Of a DNA stretch of 12,286 bases, positions 1 through 6,647 are shown piece after piece (the first letter of the stretch is position 1; each line of letters starts with the position of its first letter). This DNA is from Thermoguttaceae bacterium (GTDB taxonomy: Bacteria; Planctomycetota; Planctomycetia; Pirellulales; Thermoguttaceae): the NCBI GenBank assembly GCA_024653385.1, contig JANLFZ010000137.1, positions 1 through 12,286 on the forward strand, written 5' to 3'. Under the pieces are notes generated by a model, which was given only the letters and a program-made list of their open reading frames with translations, did no database searches and was not told the origin of the DNA. The translations under genes and the position numbers were made by a program.

Positions 1-64
1 GAAGGCATCTTGTCCCCGTTGACCTTCAGCCGCTCCTGAAGGTCAACGGGGACAAGATGCCTTC
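1..64. repeat. Perfect 28-bp inverted repeat with 8-nt loop at the left edge
   Basis: Bases 1-28 are the exact reverse complement of bases 37-64, separated by eight bases (29-36). The right arm lies inside conserved fabH coding sequence, whereas the left arm, read in the same frame, does not resemble FabH. A perfect 28-bp match that begins exactly at base 1 is most simply a fold-back chimera or an assembly-graph artefact at a contig end. A genuine hairpin is less likely. Confidence 0.9.
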
Positions 65-242
65 CGACCTCGAGGAAAGCGGCAATACGGTCTCGTCGAC
101 GATCCCCATCCTGATGCACAACCTGCGCCGCGCGGGACGGCTGCGTCCCGGCATGCGCACGCTGATGATCGGCTTCGGGGTGGGACTCTCTTGGGCGGGC
201 TGCGCGTGGACCGAAACCTGGTGCGGCCGCTCGGCCTGCTGA
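1..242 (+). CDS. fabH: 3-oxoacyl-ACP synthase III, C-terminal fragment (5' truncated)
   Basis: This is the end of a FabH-type condensing enzyme, which starts fatty acid synthesis in the cytoplasm by condensing acyl-CoA with malonyl-ACP. The frame is open from the left edge to the TGA at 240-242. Two FabH hallmarks are visible: the E-S-G-N-T-V-S-S-T-I-P stretch (codons about 78-110), containing the active-site Asn of the usual GNTS/A motif, and the C-terminal G-F-G-V-G-L-S-W-A-G segment (about 171-200). The Cys and His of the catalytic triad lie upstream, outside the window. Only bases from about 29 onward read as FabH. Bases 1-28 are the reverse complement of 37-64 and are probably not native, so the true gene continues beyond what is shown. 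It converges with the minus-strand small ORF. The family assignment is firm; the specific role within the KASIII group is less so. Confidence 0.8.
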   Translation, partial: RHLVPVDLQPLLKVNGDKMPSDLEESGNTVSSTIPILMHNLRRAGRLRPGMRTLMIGFGVGLSWAGCAWTETWCGRSAC

Positions 243-390
243 CGTCGGCCCGCAGCCGCCGCCAGTAGCCTGGGGGCTTGGTGGCTTGCCGGTTCCGCAG
301 GTAGAACTCGTCCTCGCCCTCGGGCAGGTACGGCTCAGGAATGAAATTGCGGCCGAGCCGGGCGATCGGAAGGACGCGTACCTCGCTCAT
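43..390 (-). CDS. Small hypothetical protein coupled to the upstream esterase
   Basis: I do not recognise this protein. Its ATG (388-390) overlaps the TGA of the esterase gene in a 4-bp ATGA arrangement, a typical sign of translational coupling, which is why this start is chosen. The first 50 or so residues have a natural composition (MSEVRVLPIARLGRNF, then an acidic stretch and an aromatic-rich YLRNRQATKPPGYW segment) and codons rich in G/C at the third position. After that the frame runs antisense through the fabH 3' end and becomes a low-complexity Arg/Ser/Pro shadow, ending at 43-45. The true C-terminus may therefore be nearer base 250, or be obscured by an indel or by misassembly at the left edge. 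No signal peptide or membrane segment is visible. Existence of a gene starting at 390 is moderately supported; its length is doubtful. Confidence 0.45.
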   Translation of the reverse strand: MSEVRVLPIARLGRNFIPEPYLPEGEDEFYLRNRQATKPPGYWRRLRADVSRPSGRTRFRSTRSPPKRVPPRSRSSACACRDAAVPRGAGCASGWGSSTRPYCRFPRGRKASCPR

Positions 391-1289
391 GGTCGTTTCT
401 CGAGCAGTCCGCTCTTGCGCATCCATGCCTCGCAGAGCCGGGGCCAGCCCGAGCTGGGGTGCTCCGAGGGCCGCAGCCCGAAGCCGTGGCCGCCCGAGGC
501 GAACACGTGCAGCTCGGCCGGCACGCCGGCCTGCTTAAGGGCCAGGTACGTGCGAATGCTGTTTTCGGGGCTGATGCGGTCGTCGCCGGCATGGGCGAAG
601 AACACGGGCGGAGTCTTGGGGCCCACGCGGATCTCGGGAGCAAGGCCCTCGCCCGCGGTCAGGTAGGCCGGATAGACAAGCACCGCGAAGTCGGGCCGGC
701 AACTCGCCTTGTCGGCCTCGTCCACTGGCTCGTACTGCCGCTGGTCGAAGTTCGTCGCCGTGGCCGCGGCGAGGTGCCCGCCGGCCGAGAACCCGAGAAT
801 CCCGATGCGGTTCGGGTCGAGTTTCCACGCGGCGGCCTTCGACCGCACCAGGCTCACGGCGCGCTGGGCGTCTTGGAGCGGGGCGAGGTGGCGGGGCTGG
901 TCTTTGCGGGCCGGCACGCGGTACTTCAGCACGATGCCCGTCACGCCAATCGAGTTGAGCCACGCCGCCACCTCGGTCCCCTCGAGGTCCATCGCCAGAA
1001 TGCTGTATCCGCCGCCCGGGCAAATGACCACCGAGGCACCCGTGTCCTTCGCGGCATCCGGGCGGTACACGGCCAACGTGGGCCGCGAGACGTTCGTCAG
1101 GCGCTGCACGGGTCGGGGGCCGGGCTTGTCGGCCAGGTAGTGCTCTTTGCCCACCTCGCCCTTCTCGCCCGGCACGGCGCCCGGCCAGACTTCCAGGGTG
1201 AGCGCGGGCTCCGCGGCCTGGACGCCCAAGGCGGCGAGGAAGGCGAGCACGAACAGAAGCGCCACGGCGTGCAGCGACGATCGAATCAC
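387..1289 (-). CDS. Exported alpha/beta hydrolase, acetylxylan-esterase-like (BD-FAE/XynB-type)
   Basis: This 300-residue secreted serine esterase resembles the family that deacetylates xylan and related plant or algal polysaccharides. Residues 1-25 form a signal peptide (hydrophobic core at about 7-22, cleavage likely after VQA). The fold markers run in order: the oxyanion-hole loop C-P-G-G-G-Y (90-95), the nucleophile motif G-F-S-A-G with Ser168, an acidic residue in AGDD (Asp236/237), and catalytic His268 in GGHGF. Length and spacing fit the family. The start is a GTG at 1287-1289, preceded by GGAG at 1299-1302 with a 9-nt spacer. The gene has a likely promoter at 1340-1368, is divergent from the methyltransferase gene, and overlaps the next small ORF by 4 bp. 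The catalytic class is clear; the substrate is inferred from family resemblance only. Confidence 0.85.
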   Translation of the reverse strand: MIRSSLHAVALLFVLAFLAALGVQAAEPALTLEVWPGAVPGEKGEVGKEHYLADKPGPRPVQRLTNVSRPTLAVYRPDAAKDTGASVVICPGGGYSILAMDLEGTEVAAWLNSIGVTGIVLKYRVPARKDQPRHLAPLQDAQRAVSLVRSKAAAWKLDPNRIGILGFSAGGHLAAATATNFDQRQYEPVDEADKASCRPDFAVLVYPAYLTAGEGLAPEIRVGPKTPPVFFAHAGDDRISPENSIRTYLALKQAGVPAELHVFASGGHGFGLRPSEHPSSGWPRLCEAWMRKSGLLEKRP

Positions 1290-1339
1290 GGTCGAGTTCT
1301 CCAGCAGCAGGGATCAGGAGTGGTCGCGAGACTGCACTG

Positions 1340-1368
1340 ATGGTAGACCGGGTGGTCGCGGACGGCAA
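1340..1368 (-). promoter_or_regulatory. Putative sigma-70-like promoter for the esterase
   Basis: Read on the minus strand, TTGCCG (1363-1368) is followed after exactly 17 bases by TACCAT (1340-1345). Each box matches four of six consensus positions. The boxes lie about 50 bp upstream of the GTG start. Two copies of GTGGTCGCG on the plus strand (1320-1328 and 1352-1360) flank the -10 box, one of them inside the spacer. Confidence 0.4.
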
Positions 1369-1415
1369 GGTGTCCTGACGAACCCCGCGCCACGAGTTGC
1401 GACCGCTCGGGGTGG

Positions 1416-1444
1416 TTTCCCTTCCGCGGCGTGCCGTGTACACT
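1416..1444 (+). promoter_or_regulatory. Weak putative promoter for the methyltransferase
   Basis: A TACACT -10-like box at 1439-1444, part of the 8-bp palindrome GTGTACAC (1436-1443), lies 17 bases after TTTCCC (1416-1421), a poor -35 match. The position, about 75 bp upstream of the GTG start at 1520, is reasonable. The -10 box is the only convincing part. Confidence 0.3.
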
Positions 1445-1519
1445 CTCCTGACGTGGCACGGGTTGGCGATCCGTCCCACGATCTGGCCCCGGGGCACGCA
1501 TTGGCCAACGAGGTGTGCC

Positions 1520-3028
1520 GTGGCGCAGGCCGAGCAAAGCGATTCGTTTCCGGGACCCTTCCGGCTGGATCGGCTCGGCGACCTGGGCCCGGTCCGCCGC
1601 GCGCTCCAGCGCGCGGGATACACCGAGACGGCGGTCTCGGAGACGGTGCTCGCCGATCGCGAAGGCCGGCCCTTGGACACGGCCACCTTGACGCGCCGGA
1701 CGCAATCGCCTTCGCCGTTTCACACGCTCTTGCGGCTGTTCGCGCTGGGCATGGCCGTGCCCGAGCCGGCGGCGCGCGAAGCCCTCGCTCCGGCCGATCT
1801 CGACGAGCTTTGCGCCATCGGCCTCTTGGAGCGCCGCGACGAGGGCGTGCGGGCGGCGACGGCCCTCATGCCCAGCGACGACTTCTACCTGGCGCGCGAG
1901 TTCTGGCCCGACTTCACGGGGCGTCCCAGGGCTCCGGACTACGTCTTGGAGGTCGGCCCGGCCACGCGGGCGGCAGCGTGTCTTACGGTTCGCCGCCAAG
2001 GCGAGACGGCCCTCGATCTGGGCACGGGAAACGGCTACCTAGCCCTGACGGCCGCGCGCCACGCGGCGCGGGTGATCGGCACCGACATCAACCTTAGGGC
2101 ATTGAACTTCGCGGCCTTCAACGCGCGGCTCAACGACTTGCCCGCAGTCGAGTTCCGAGCGGGGAGCCTCTTCGAGCCCGTGGCCGACGAGCGGTTCGAC
2201 CTGATCGTGGCCAACCCGCCGTTCGTCATTTCGCCCCGGTCGACGTTCGAGTACCGCGACAGCGGCATGCCGGGCGACTCGCTCGTCGAGCAAGTCGTGC
2301 GGCAGGCTCCGAGTCTGCTCCGCGACGACGGCTATGCCACGGTCCTGATGAACTGGCATCACCGGTCGCCCGACGATTGGGCCCAGCGCCCTGCCCAGTG
2401 GCTCGCGTCGTCGGGCTGCGACGCCTGGCTTTTGGGGTTCGAGAGCTACGACCCGATCCAGTACGCGGCATCGTGGCTCCGCCCCGAGTATGCCGATCAG
2501 CCCGAGCGCTACGCCCGCGCGATGGACGACTGGCTTGCCTACCTCGACCGGCTCGGGGCCGGGAGAATCAGCTTTGGGGCCGTGGTCCTGCGACGCCGGG
2601 CAGGACGCAACTGGTTCCGGGCCGACCCGCTTGCGGCGGGAATGCCTCCTTCCGGTTGCAGCGACCAGATCCGGCGCGTGTTCGCCGCCCAGGACCTGCT
2701 CGAATCGCTCCAAAGCGACGAGGCCCTCTTGGCGCAATCGCTCCGGCTGACGCCGGAGCACCAGATGGAGCAGGTGCTCGTGGCGGAATCCGGGCGGTGG
2801 CTGGTCAAGGCCGCGCGGATCCGGCAGACGCAAGGCTATCCGTTCGAGGGAAACATCGACCGGCTGGTCGGCACGATCCTGGCCGACTGCGACGGCCGGC
2901 ACCGGCTGGGCGACCTGGTGGCGGACCTGGCCAGGCAGCTTGGGGCCGACCCGGCCCAAGTCGCCCCCTCGTGCTGCCGCGTCATGCGCACCCTGCTGGC
3001 TTGGGGCTTCTTGACCGCCGCAACCTGA
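1520..3028 (+). CDS. Class I SAM-dependent methyltransferase with long N- and C-terminal domains (DUF7059/DUF7782-like)
   Basis: This 502-residue cytoplasmic protein has a central methyltransferase-small type domain. The SAM-binding motif L-D-L-G-T-G-N-G is at residues 165-172. The N-P-P-F tetrapeptide at 232-235 is the signature of N-methyltransferases acting on amino groups of nucleobases or glutamine side chains (the RsmC/RlmG/PrmC group). It is followed by an F-E-Y-R-D-S-G-M-P-G-D segment that I associate with a family of about 500 residues, common in actinobacteria, with extra N- and C-terminal domains. Residues 1-150 and about 330-502 carry no motif I can assign. The GTG at 1520 is preferred because GAGG (1510-1513) lies 6 nt upstream; the frame is open further upstream but has no better site. 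The substrate is unknown: rRNA base or protein glutamine are both possible. Confidence 0.8.
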   Translation: MAQAEQSDSFPGPFRLDRLGDLGPVRRALQRAGYTETAVSETVLADREGRPLDTATLTRRTQSPSPFHTLLRLFALGMAVPEPAAREALAPADLDELCAIGLLERRDEGVRAATALMPSDDFYLAREFWPDFTGRPRAPDYVLEVGPATRAAACLTVRRQGETALDLGTGNGYLALTAARHAARVIGTDINLRALNFAAFNARLNDLPAVEFRAGSLFEPVADERFDLIVANPPFVISPRSTFEYRDSGMPGDSLVEQVVRQAPSLLRDDGYATVLMNWHHRSPDDWAQRPAQWLASSGCDAWLLGFESYDPIQYAASWLRPEYADQPERYARAMDDWLAYLDRLGAGRISFGAVVLRRRAGRNWFRADPLAAGMPPSGCSDQIRRVFAAQDLLESLQSDEALLAQSLRLTPEHQMEQVLVAESGRWLVKAARIRQTQGYPFEGNIDRLVGTILADCDGRHRLGDLVADLARQLGADPAQVAPSCCRVMRTLLAWGFLTAAT

Positions 3029-3087
3029 AACGACGGGCGCGATCCTGGGAGTGCCTGGATTCCCGAACAGGACCGTCTGCGCCGGGG

Positions 3088-3116
3088 TTGCACGGGCGGG
3101 GCGCGGTCATCACAAT
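3088..3116 (+). promoter_or_regulatory. Putative promoter for the SDR gene
   Basis: TTGCAC (3088-3093) and CACAAT (3111-3116) are separated by exactly 17 bases in the 182-bp gap between the methyltransferase stop and the SDR start. The -10 box matches four of six positions and the -35 three. A transcript from here would have a leader of about 90 nt. Confidence 0.4.
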
Positions 3117-3145
3117 CTCGTCCAGCCGGGCGCACGGCGACCTTT

Positions 3146-3160
3146 CGAGCCCGCGGCTCG
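3146..3160 (+). repeat. Short GC-rich hairpin in the SDR leader
   Basis: CGAGCC (3146-3151) and GGCTCG (3155-3160) form a perfect 6-bp stem with a 3-nt loop. It lies about 50 nt upstream of the SDR start and is not followed by a T run, so it is not an obvious terminator. It may be chance in GC-rich sequence. Confidence 0.35.
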
Positions 3161-3210
3161 CACGCCGCGCCCTTGGGTTGGGCACGCAGCACTCGAGGAG
3201 CCTATCGGCC

Positions 3211-4010
3211 ATGACCGACGAACTGTTTTCCGTGAAAGACCAGGTGGTATTGGTGTCGGGGGCCAGCCGAGGCATCGGCCGGGCCATTGCCAAGGGATTT
3301 GCCGATCGTCAGGCCAAGGTCGTCATCACCGGCCGCGTCGCCGAGACCCTGAACCAGACGGCCAAGGAGATTTGTCCCGCAGACGGTGTGGTCCGGGCCA
3401 AGGTCTGCGATGCTGCCGATCCCAAGGCACTCCGGAGACTGGCGGACGAGGTCGTTGCCGAGTTCGGCCGGATCGACACGCTGGTCAACTGCGCGGGCGT
3501 CAACAAGCGGAAGAAGATCGAAGACTACGACGAAGAGACCTACGATTACATCACGAACATCAACATTCGCGGGGCGTTCTTTCTGGCCACCGCGGTCGGG
3601 CGGCACATGATCGCGGCCGGGCGCGGCTCGGTCATCAACATCGACTCGATCAACAGCCACCGGCCTCTGAAGCGCGTCGGGCCCTACGCCATGAGCAAGG
3701 CCGCCATGAGCAGCATGACCCGCAGCATGGCCATGGAATGGGGCCCCCACGGGTGAACGCGGTGGCCCCGGGCTTTACGCTGACCGACCTGGCGCGGCCG
3801 CTCTGGAAAGACGAGAACCTCGACCGCTGGCGGCGCGAGAACACGCCGCTGGTCCGCCCCGGCGTGCCCGAGGACCGCATGGGCTACCCCGAGGACATGG
3901 TCGGGGTCTCGATCTTCCTGGCCTCGAAAGCCGCCTCGTTCATCACCGGGCAAGTGATCTACGTCGATGGCGGCACGACCTGCGGCCTATTCTGGCCCAT
4001 CCAGGTCTGA
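3211..4010 (+). pseudogene. Short-chain dehydrogenase/reductase, frameshifted
   Basis: This is a classical NAD(P)-dependent SDR oxidoreductase, closest in style to gluconate 5-dehydrogenase / 3-oxoacyl reductase-like members. The ATG at 3211 follows GAGGAG (3195-3200) by 10 nt. Visible motifs are the Rossmann S-G-A-S-R-G-I-G (residues 16-23), N-C-A-G at 93-96, and catalytic Ser146, Tyr159 and Lys163 in the normal S-x12-Y-x3-K spacing. The frame ends at TGA 3754-3756 after E-W-G-P-H-G. The rest of the protein continues in another frame from about 3750 (R-V-N-A-V-A-P-G-F, then the I-T-G-Q-V-I-Y-V-D-G-G end) to the TGA at 4008-4010. The family normally reads GPHGVRVNAVAPG here, so about 7 nt appear to be missing. 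The two parts together would make about 268 residues, a normal length. The break could be a real mutation or a sequence error; the precise substrate cannot be told. Confidence 0.8.
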
Positions 4011-4024
4011 TACGCAGTAAGGGC

Positions 4025-5113
4025 TTACTCCCGCCCCGGGGGCCAGATCCGCGGATGGGGCATCGGCATGGGAACGATCCGGTGGCTCGCTTGCACCCCG
4101 TAATGGACCAGGGTGCCGCCGAGGCTCACGCCATCGCCGAACAGATCGCCGGCGCGGGTGCGGATACCCGCCCCGGTTCCCGGCGTGGCCGCGCGATCGC
4201 TGCCCGCGCGGCACACCCGCTCGAAGAACTCGATGGCCGCGCGGTGGTCGTGGCGCCACGCGGAGTCGGCGTCGCCCGAGGCAAGCACCACGCAATCGAC
4301 GGCGTACGAGTCGAGGAGCTTGGGGAACAATTCGCGCGCCAGATGCTCGCTTCCGAAGCACTCGGCGCCGAGGGCCCGACCGCGATGGACGAAAATGAAC
4401 CCCATCGTGCCCCGCGGAATGTTGGGTACCATGGCGCGGCGCACCTCGTCCAACCGGTTACGGACCGAGGCCGATTTCATGGCCAGCTCCAGGCTGCCCG
4501 TCGGGTTCTCGGCACGCAAGGCCGCGTTGTTTCGGGCGACTTCGGCCCAGACGGTCTGTTGGTCCGTCCCGCGTCGCAGTTCCAACTGGATCGATGGCGG
4601 CACCACGAGCTTGCCCGCCGAAAACTCCCCACCACCCTCCCATCGGTGGGCCTCGACGCAGAACACGCTCAGCTCGATGCGCTGCCCAGGCGCCACGATC
4701 ACGTCCTGGCGGATGGTCCGGGTCTGCTTGCCCCCCGAGAGCACCTCGCCCGACATGATCAGCACATGCTCGTCGCGGCTGCGGTTTTCGACCAGGACCA
4801 CGGGCACGCTGCCGCCGCCCTTTTCGGTGACCACGAGCGTGCCCCGGGCGAGGGCTTCGTCGAGGGTGAGCCACCGGCCGCGAAGGTCCACCTCGCGCTC
4901 GAGCAGGACCGGGTAGACGGCCAGGCCGCGATAGCCGATCGGTTCGGCGATCTCGACCCGATCCAAGTAGGCAGCCAGCTCGGGCACATGGCCGTGCGTC
5001 GGCGGGCGCTGGGCCAGGGCCATCCCGCCGTCATCGAACACCGCCAGGGCCGCCAAGACCAGGACCACCACTGCGATCGCTCTTGCCCTGCCGAGAATGC
5101 CTTGTCCGCCCAT
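4025..5113 (-). CDS. Exported ARPP-1 (DUF6569-like) domain protein
   Basis: This 362-residue protein appears to belong to the 'ARG and rhodanese-phosphatase-superfamily-associated protein' family (ARPP-1), whose biochemical role is unknown to me. Family-like motifs are G-E-V-L-S-G-G-K-Q-T-R-T at 122-133, preceded by an L-V-E-N segment (107-110), and S-V-F-C-V-E-A-H-R-W at 149-158. Residues 9-26 form a hydrophobic segment followed by an ALA-Q site near 35, indicating a signal peptide or membrane anchor, so it acts outside the cytoplasm. The ATG at 5111-5113 has a strong GGAGG (plus-strand 5121-5125) with a 7-nt spacer. The stop (TAA, 4025-4027) lies only 14 bp from the convergent SDR stop. It is divergent from the sulfatase. 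The family call rests on motif memory and no enzymatic residues can be named. Confidence 0.7.
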   Translation of the reverse strand: MGGQGILGRARAIAVVVLVLAALAVFDDGGMALAQRPPTHGHVPELAAYLDRVEIAEPIGYRGLAVYPVLLEREVDLRGRWLTLDEALARGTLVVTEKGGGSVPVVLVENRSRDEHVLIMSGEVLSGGKQTRTIRQDVIVAPGQRIELSVFCVEAHRWEGGGEFSAGKLVVPPSIQLELRRGTDQQTVWAEVARNNAALRAENPTGSLELAMKSASVRNRLDEVRRAMVPNIPRGTMGFIFVHRGRALGAECFGSEHLARELFPKLLDSYAVDCVVLASGDADSAWRHDHRAAIEFFERVCRAGSDRAATPGTGAGIRTRAGDLFGDGVSLGGTLVHYGVQASHRIVPMPMPHPRIWPPGRE

Positions 5114-5149
5114 CGGCGTGCCTCCCTCGTGACGACCGTTTGCCCTTGA

Positions 5150-5155
5150 ATTCTA
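5150..5155 (-). promoter_or_regulatory. -10 element for the ARPP-1 gene
   Basis: TAGAAT on the minus strand matches five of six -10 positions, within the longer box GTCTAGAAT (5150-5158). It lies about 37 nt upstream of the ATG. No good -35 box is visible at the expected distance. The same nonamer occurs on the opposite strand for the divergent sulfatase. Confidence 0.45.
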
Positions 5156-5239
5156 GACGGGCCAGGTCGTCGAACCGTTTCAGCGCGAGAGACACCCCCC
5201 GTACTAGCTGGTCCGGTTGGTGAGGGTTTCGCCCGCCCC

Positions 5240-5258
5240 GGTCGCTCCCAAAGCGACC
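5240..5258. promoter_or_regulatory. 7-bp dyad over the predicted -35 region of the sulfatase promoter (putative operator)
   Basis: GGTCGCT (5240-5246) and AGCGACC (5252-5258) are perfect inverted repeats around a 5-nt centre. The centre at 5249 falls where the -35 box would lie relative to the -10 at 5269-5274, and no sigma-70-like -35 sequence is present there. A regulator dimer site replacing or covering the -35 is a reasonable reading. Chance in GC-rich DNA cannot be excluded. Confidence 0.35.
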
Positions 5259-5268
5259 CGATTTGGTC

Positions 5269-5274
5269 TAGAAT
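5269..5274 (+). promoter_or_regulatory. -10 element for the sulfatase gene
   Basis: TAGAAT (five of six matches), within GTCTAGAAT (5266-5274), lies about 50 nt upstream of the chosen ATG at 5326. No -35 consensus is found 16-18 nt upstream; that position is occupied by the dyad at 5240-5258. Confidence 0.5.
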
Positions 5275-5325
5275 CCCCGTGTGCCGCAGACCACCAAACA
5301 CAACGATTCCTTGGAGATGCATGCC

Positions 5326-6615
5326 ATGCGGAGGTTTCTCTGGGCGATTGTCACCTTGAGCATCCTGGGCAGCTCGACGACTGCGGCCGAACGGCCAAAC
5401 GTGGTACTGATCATTGGCGACGATCAGGCGTACGGCGATTTCGGGTTCATGAAGCACCCGGTCCTCCGCACGCCGAACCTCGATCGGCTTGCGGCCGAGG
5501 GCCTCGCATTCACCCGGGGCTACGTGCCTTCGAGCCTGTGCCGGCCCAGCCTGGCTACCATCATCACGGGCTTGTACGCGCACCAACACGGGATCACGAG
5601 CAACGATCCGCCGGCCGGGTTGGCGCGCGACGAGTCGCTCGCCCAGCGCCGCCGCCAGATCGCGCGGATCGAGGCGGCCGCCACGCTCCCCCGTTTGCTG
5701 GGCAAGCAGGGTTACGTGAGCCTTCAAACGGGCAAGTGGTGGGAAGGCGACTTCCGCCGGGGCGGCTTCACCGAGGGAATGACCCACGGCGACCCCGCGC
5801 GTGGCGGCCGGCACGGCGACGAGGGCCTGAAGATCGGCCGAACGGGGATGCAGCCGGTGTTCGACTTCATCGATCGGGCCGGCGACCGCCCCTTCTTCGT
5901 CTGGTATGCGCCCATGTTGCCGCACCAGCCGCACAATCCGCCCGAGCGCCTGCTGGCCAAGTACCGCGACAAGACCCCCTCGCTTCACGTGGCCAAGTAC
6001 TGGGCCATGTGCGAGTGGTTCGACGAGACGTGCGGCCAGTTGCTCGACTTCCTCGATCGGAAGAACCTGTCCCGCCGGACGCTCGTCGTCTTCCTGGTCG
6101 ACAACGGCTGGATCCAGGATCCCAAGGCCGACCGCTTTGCCCCCAAGTCGAAGCGATCGCCCTACGAGGGCGGGCTGCGCACGCCGATTCTGGTGCGCTG
6201 GCCCGGGCACATCGCCCCGCAGCGGGACGAGACCACGCTGGTGCTGAGCATCGACCTGGTGCCGACGATTCTGGCGGCTTGCGGCATCGAGCCGCCCAAG
6301 GCGTGCCAGGGCATCAACCTTCTCGACCGCCGGCGATTGGCCCAGCGCAAGATCGTCTTCGGCGAGACGTTCTCCCACAACGCCGTCGACATCGACCGGC
6401 CGGCCTCCAGTCTCGAGTACCGCTGGTGTACCGATGGGCGATGGAAACTGATCGTGCCGGGCGGTGCGGCGGGCAAGGAATCGTCCCAACCGCCGGTGGT
6501 GGAACTCTACGACTTGGCCGCCGATCCTCGGGAGGACTCGAATCTGGCGGCGACCCAGCCGGAGCAAGTCCAGCGGCTTCGAGCCGCCCTCGACGCCTGG
6601 TGGCCCGGACAATAG
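5326..6615 (+). CDS. Exported sulfatase-family hydrolase with atypical active-site motif
   Basis: This 429-residue protein has the alkaline-phosphatase-like sulfatase fold, whose members cleave sulfate esters, in planctomycetes often on algal polysaccharides. Residues 1-21 are a signal peptide (cleavage after TTAA). Metal-binding G-D-D-Q is at 31-34. The site of the formylglycine residue is Cys72 in C-R-P-S-L, where the usual CxPxR motif would have Arg at position 76. Lys137 is in T-G-K-W-W, where many sulfatases have GKWH. His200 (P-H-Q-P-H-N-P-P), Asp259-Asn260 in V-D-N-G, and a Lys (274 or 276) before Y-E-G-G-L-R-T-P are present. The ATG at 5326 is chosen because GGAG (5313-5316) sits 9 nt upstream; GTG 5281 and ATG 5317 are poorer. 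Fold assignment is firm; activity and substrate are uncertain given the two substituted positions. Confidence 0.85.
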   Translation: MRRFLWAIVTLSILGSSTTAAERPNVVLIIGDDQAYGDFGFMKHPVLRTPNLDRLAAEGLAFTRGYVPSSLCRPSLATIITGLYAHQHGITSNDPPAGLARDESLAQRRRQIARIEAAATLPRLLGKQGYVSLQTGKWWEGDFRRGGFTEGMTHGDPARGGRHGDEGLKIGRTGMQPVFDFIDRAGDRPFFVWYAPMLPHQPHNPPERLLAKYRDKTPSLHVAKYWAMCEWFDETCGQLLDFLDRKNLSRRTLVVFLVDNGWIQDPKADRFAPKSKRSPYEGGLRTPILVRWPGHIAPQRDETTLVLSIDLVPTILAACGIEPPKACQGINLLDRRRLAQRKIVFGETFSHNAVDIDRPASSLEYRWCTDGRWKLIVPGGAAGKESSQPPVVELYDLAADPREDSNLAATQPEQVQRLRAALDAWWPGQ

Positions 6616-6635
6616 GCGTCCGGCCAACCCTAACC

Positions 6636-6647
6636 GTCCCCGGGGAC
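6636..6647. repeat. 12-bp perfect palindrome after the sulfatase gene
   Basis: GTCCCCGGGGAC is fully self-complementary, begins about 20 bp after the sulfatase stop, and is followed by a further GTCC at 6649-6652. There is no loop and no T run, so it is a poor terminator. It could be a protein site, part of a dispersed repeat, or chance. Confidence 0.35.

Noticed and set aside
1397..1519. Upstream ATG at 1397 as start of the methyltransferase
   Set aside because: It would add 41 residues without family resemblance across the likely promoter region, and the GTG at 1520 has a well-placed GAGG.
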